Assembly: GCA_947175285.1 (NCBI GenBank)
Contig: CAMWMM010000360.1
Location: 1 to 5,507, forward strand
Reading direction: 5' to 3'
Length of the DNA: 5,507 bases
From: an uncultured Lachnospiraceae bacterium
Lineage (GTDB): Bacteria > Bacillota_A > Clostridia > Lachnospirales > Lachnospiraceae
The translations under genes and the position numbers were made by a program. The notes beneath the pieces are model-generated. The model had not been told where the DNA came from, did no database searches, and saw only the letters and a program-made list of their open reading frames with translations. Below are positions 4,296-5,507 of the stretch, one piece after another; position 1 is the stretch's first letter, and every line of letters begins with the position of its first letter.

Positions 4296-5177
4296 ATGGA
4301 TATAAAAATGCACTTTGTAGATGCAAAAGGAATTTTATCGTCAGGAAACGGCATGAACCTGTACAGGGGATGCACGCATGGATGTATTTATTGCGACAGC
4401 CGCAGTGTATGTTATCAGTTTACACATGATTTCGAGGACATCGAAGTGAAGCAGAATGCGCCGGAATTACTGGAACAGGCGCTGCGCTCGAAACGAAAAA
4501 GGTGCATGATTGGAACGGGCGCCATGTGCGACCCGTATATGCAGTGCGAAGAGCAACTTAAACTGACAAGAAAGTGTCTGGAACTGATTGACGAATATGG
4601 ATACGGACTGGCAATTCAAACGAAGTCAGACCTCATTTTGCGGGATTTGGATTTATTGCAGAGTATTAACCGGAAAAGCAAATGTGTTGTACAGATGACA
4701 TTGACAACGTATGATGAAAAGCTGTGTCAGATATTGGAACCGAATGTCTGCACAACAAAGAGACGTTACGAGGTTTTGCAGATAATGAAAGAAAACGGCA
4801 TCCCGACAGTCGTATGGATGTCGCCGCTTCTTCCTTTTATCAATGATACAAGAGAAAACGTGCAGGGGATTTTGGATTACTGTATTCAGGCGCGAGTATA
4901 CGGCATCCTTTGCTTCGGGATAGGAATGACATTAAGGCAGGGCAATCGGGAATATTTTTATAAGGCGCTTGATGCACATTTTCCGGGACTGCATGAAAAA
5001 TATCATAAAAAATACGGTTATGAATATGAAATTACAAGCGATAACCATCGGGAATTAATGGCAATGTTTCGGGCGGAATGCAGAAAACATAATATTGTAT
5101 GTGATGTGGATGCTCTTTTTTCCTATTTTCATGAATTCCCGGAAAATAAAGGATATGAACAGTTAAGTTTGTTTTAA
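4296..5177 (+). CDS. Radical SAM protein, SPL/Rv2578c-like
   Basis: The 293-residue protein has a CX3CX2C motif in YRGCTHGCIYCDSRS (C26, C30, C33), which binds the 4Fe-4S cluster that cleaves S-adenosylmethionine. Further family segments are MIGTGAMCDPY (71-81), GLAIQTKSDLI (104-114) and WMSPLLPFINDTREN (174-188). The overall form resembles the SplB-like/Rv2578c group, which is related to spore photoproduct lyase but mostly has no known substrate. It is cytosolic and oxygen-sensitive by family. The C-terminal five residues QLSLF (289-293) match the sliding-clamp binding consensus QL[SD]LF. The ATG at 4296 is only one base after GAGG. An ATG at 4308 (residue 5), thirteen bases after it, gives an N-terminus MHFVDAKGIL that looks closer to homologs, so the true start is uncertain. 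It follows the Rpn gene closely and precedes a secreted-protein gene. Confidence 0.88.
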   Translation: MDIKMHFVDAKGILSSGNGMNLYRGCTHGCIYCDSRSVCYQFTHDFEDIEVKQNAPELLEQALRSKRKRCMIGTGAMCDPYMQCEEQLKLTRKCLELIDEYGYGLAIQTKSDLILRDLDLLQSINRKSKCVVQMTLTTYDEKLCQILEPNVCTTKRRYEVLQIMKENGIPTVVWMSPLLPFINDTRENVQGILDYCIQARVYGILCFGIGMTLRQGNREYFYKALDAHFPGLHEKYHKKYGYEYEITSDNHRELMAMFRAECRKHNIVCDVDALFSYFHEFPENKGYEQLSLF

Positions 5178-5214
5178 ATACGATAAGAACCGGCAGCTAT
5201 CTGGAGGCGGTAAG

Positions 5215-5507
5215 GTGAGAACTTTAGGATTGTCAAAGTACATAGGAATTAAAAACAGGATAAAAAGTATCAAAGTGGGGGTTATGATTGTATGCTTTGT
5301 TTTTTTGATTATGTCTCCGCTTACCTTGCAGGCGGCGGAAACGATAGGACAGGAGGAAGATGTTCTTGCGCAGTATCAGGAATATAAACTCCGGCTGGAA
5401 GCAATAGAGAAGAGAAGTGATATTTCCGCGAACGGATATGACATTGTAGAGAGTCAGATTTTTCCGATAGAAGTGACCGGATATGGGGAAGTTTCCATGA
5501 TTCCTGC
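5215..5507 (+). CDS. Secreted or membrane-anchored protein, N-terminal part only
   Basis: A GTG at 5215 with GGAGG seven bases upstream opens a frame that runs off the window end after 97 codons. It starts MRTLGLSKYIGIKNRIKS. A basic region is followed by the hydrophobic stretch VGVMIVCFVFLIMSPLTL (21-38) and LQAAET, a plausible signal peptidase I site after A40. The rest begins with a glutamine/glutamate-rich, probably helical segment (QEEDVLAQYQEYKLRLEAIEKR, about 46-67, broken here as QEEDVLAQYQ and EYKLRLEAIEKR). It continues with QIFPIEVTGYGEV (81-93). I do not recognise the family. An in-frame ATG at 5284 would leave a shorter signal peptide but has a weaker ribosome binding site. It lies 37 bases after the radical SAM gene with no terminator visible between, so read-through is possible. 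Confidence 0.72.
   Translation, partial: MRTLGLSKYIGIKNRIKSIKVGVMIVCFVFLIMSPLTLQAAETIGQEEDVLAQYQEYKLRLEAIEKRSDISANGYDIVESQIFPIEVTGYGEVSMIP

Overview
The window looks like chromosomal DNA of a low-to-moderate GC gut-type Firmicute, most likely a clostridium of the Lachnospiraceae type. This rests on strong AGGAGG-like ribosome binding sites, near-consensus sigma-A promoters, tightly packed genes, and the protein styles seen: a Phd/Doc module, an Rpn-family nuclease with a GMEKGMERG linker, and a zf-HC2 membrane anti-sigma factor. No rRNA, tRNA, CRISPR array or intact transposon is visible.

Left part (1-1533, + strand): a strong sigma-A promoter with a perfect 12-bp palindrome in its spacer drives a Phd/YefM antitoxin. 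The partner Doc toxin begins in the usual ATGA overlap, but only about its first 22-28 residues remain. The reading frame then runs into the ribosome binding site and start of a complete purN (GAR transformylase). An 18-base gap separates purN from a small lipoprotein gene, which ends at an intrinsic terminator. The antitoxin promoter may therefore now drive purN and the lipoprotein.

Middle part (1534-3054, - strand): an ECF sigma factor and a zinc-finger, multi-membrane-segment anti-sigma factor overlap by 14 bases. Upstream is an ECF-type promoter (TGTAAC, 16-base spacer, CGTCTAA) that suggests autoregulation. This operon converges on the lipoprotein gene and probably shares its terminator hairpin.

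Intergenic region (2996-3347): it holds the ECF promoter to the left and a clear sigma-A promoter (TTGCTT, 17, TATAAT) to the right. A perfect 13-bp inverted repeat 168 bases apart, and a compact TGTCCG/CGGACA dyad, are not explained by any gene.

Right part (3348-5507, + strand): an Rpn-family PD-(D/E)XK protein and a radical SAM protein related to the spore photoproduct lyase/Rv2578c group lie 9 bases apart. The radical SAM protein ends in QLSLF, a match to the bacterial sliding-clamp binding consensus. A GTG-started secreted protein follows and runs off the window. The most interesting ideas are the toxin-less antitoxin fused to purN transcription, the autoregulated sigma/anti-sigma pair, the 13-bp inverted repeat, and the nuclease plus clamp-motif radical SAM pair. 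None is proven by sequence alone.
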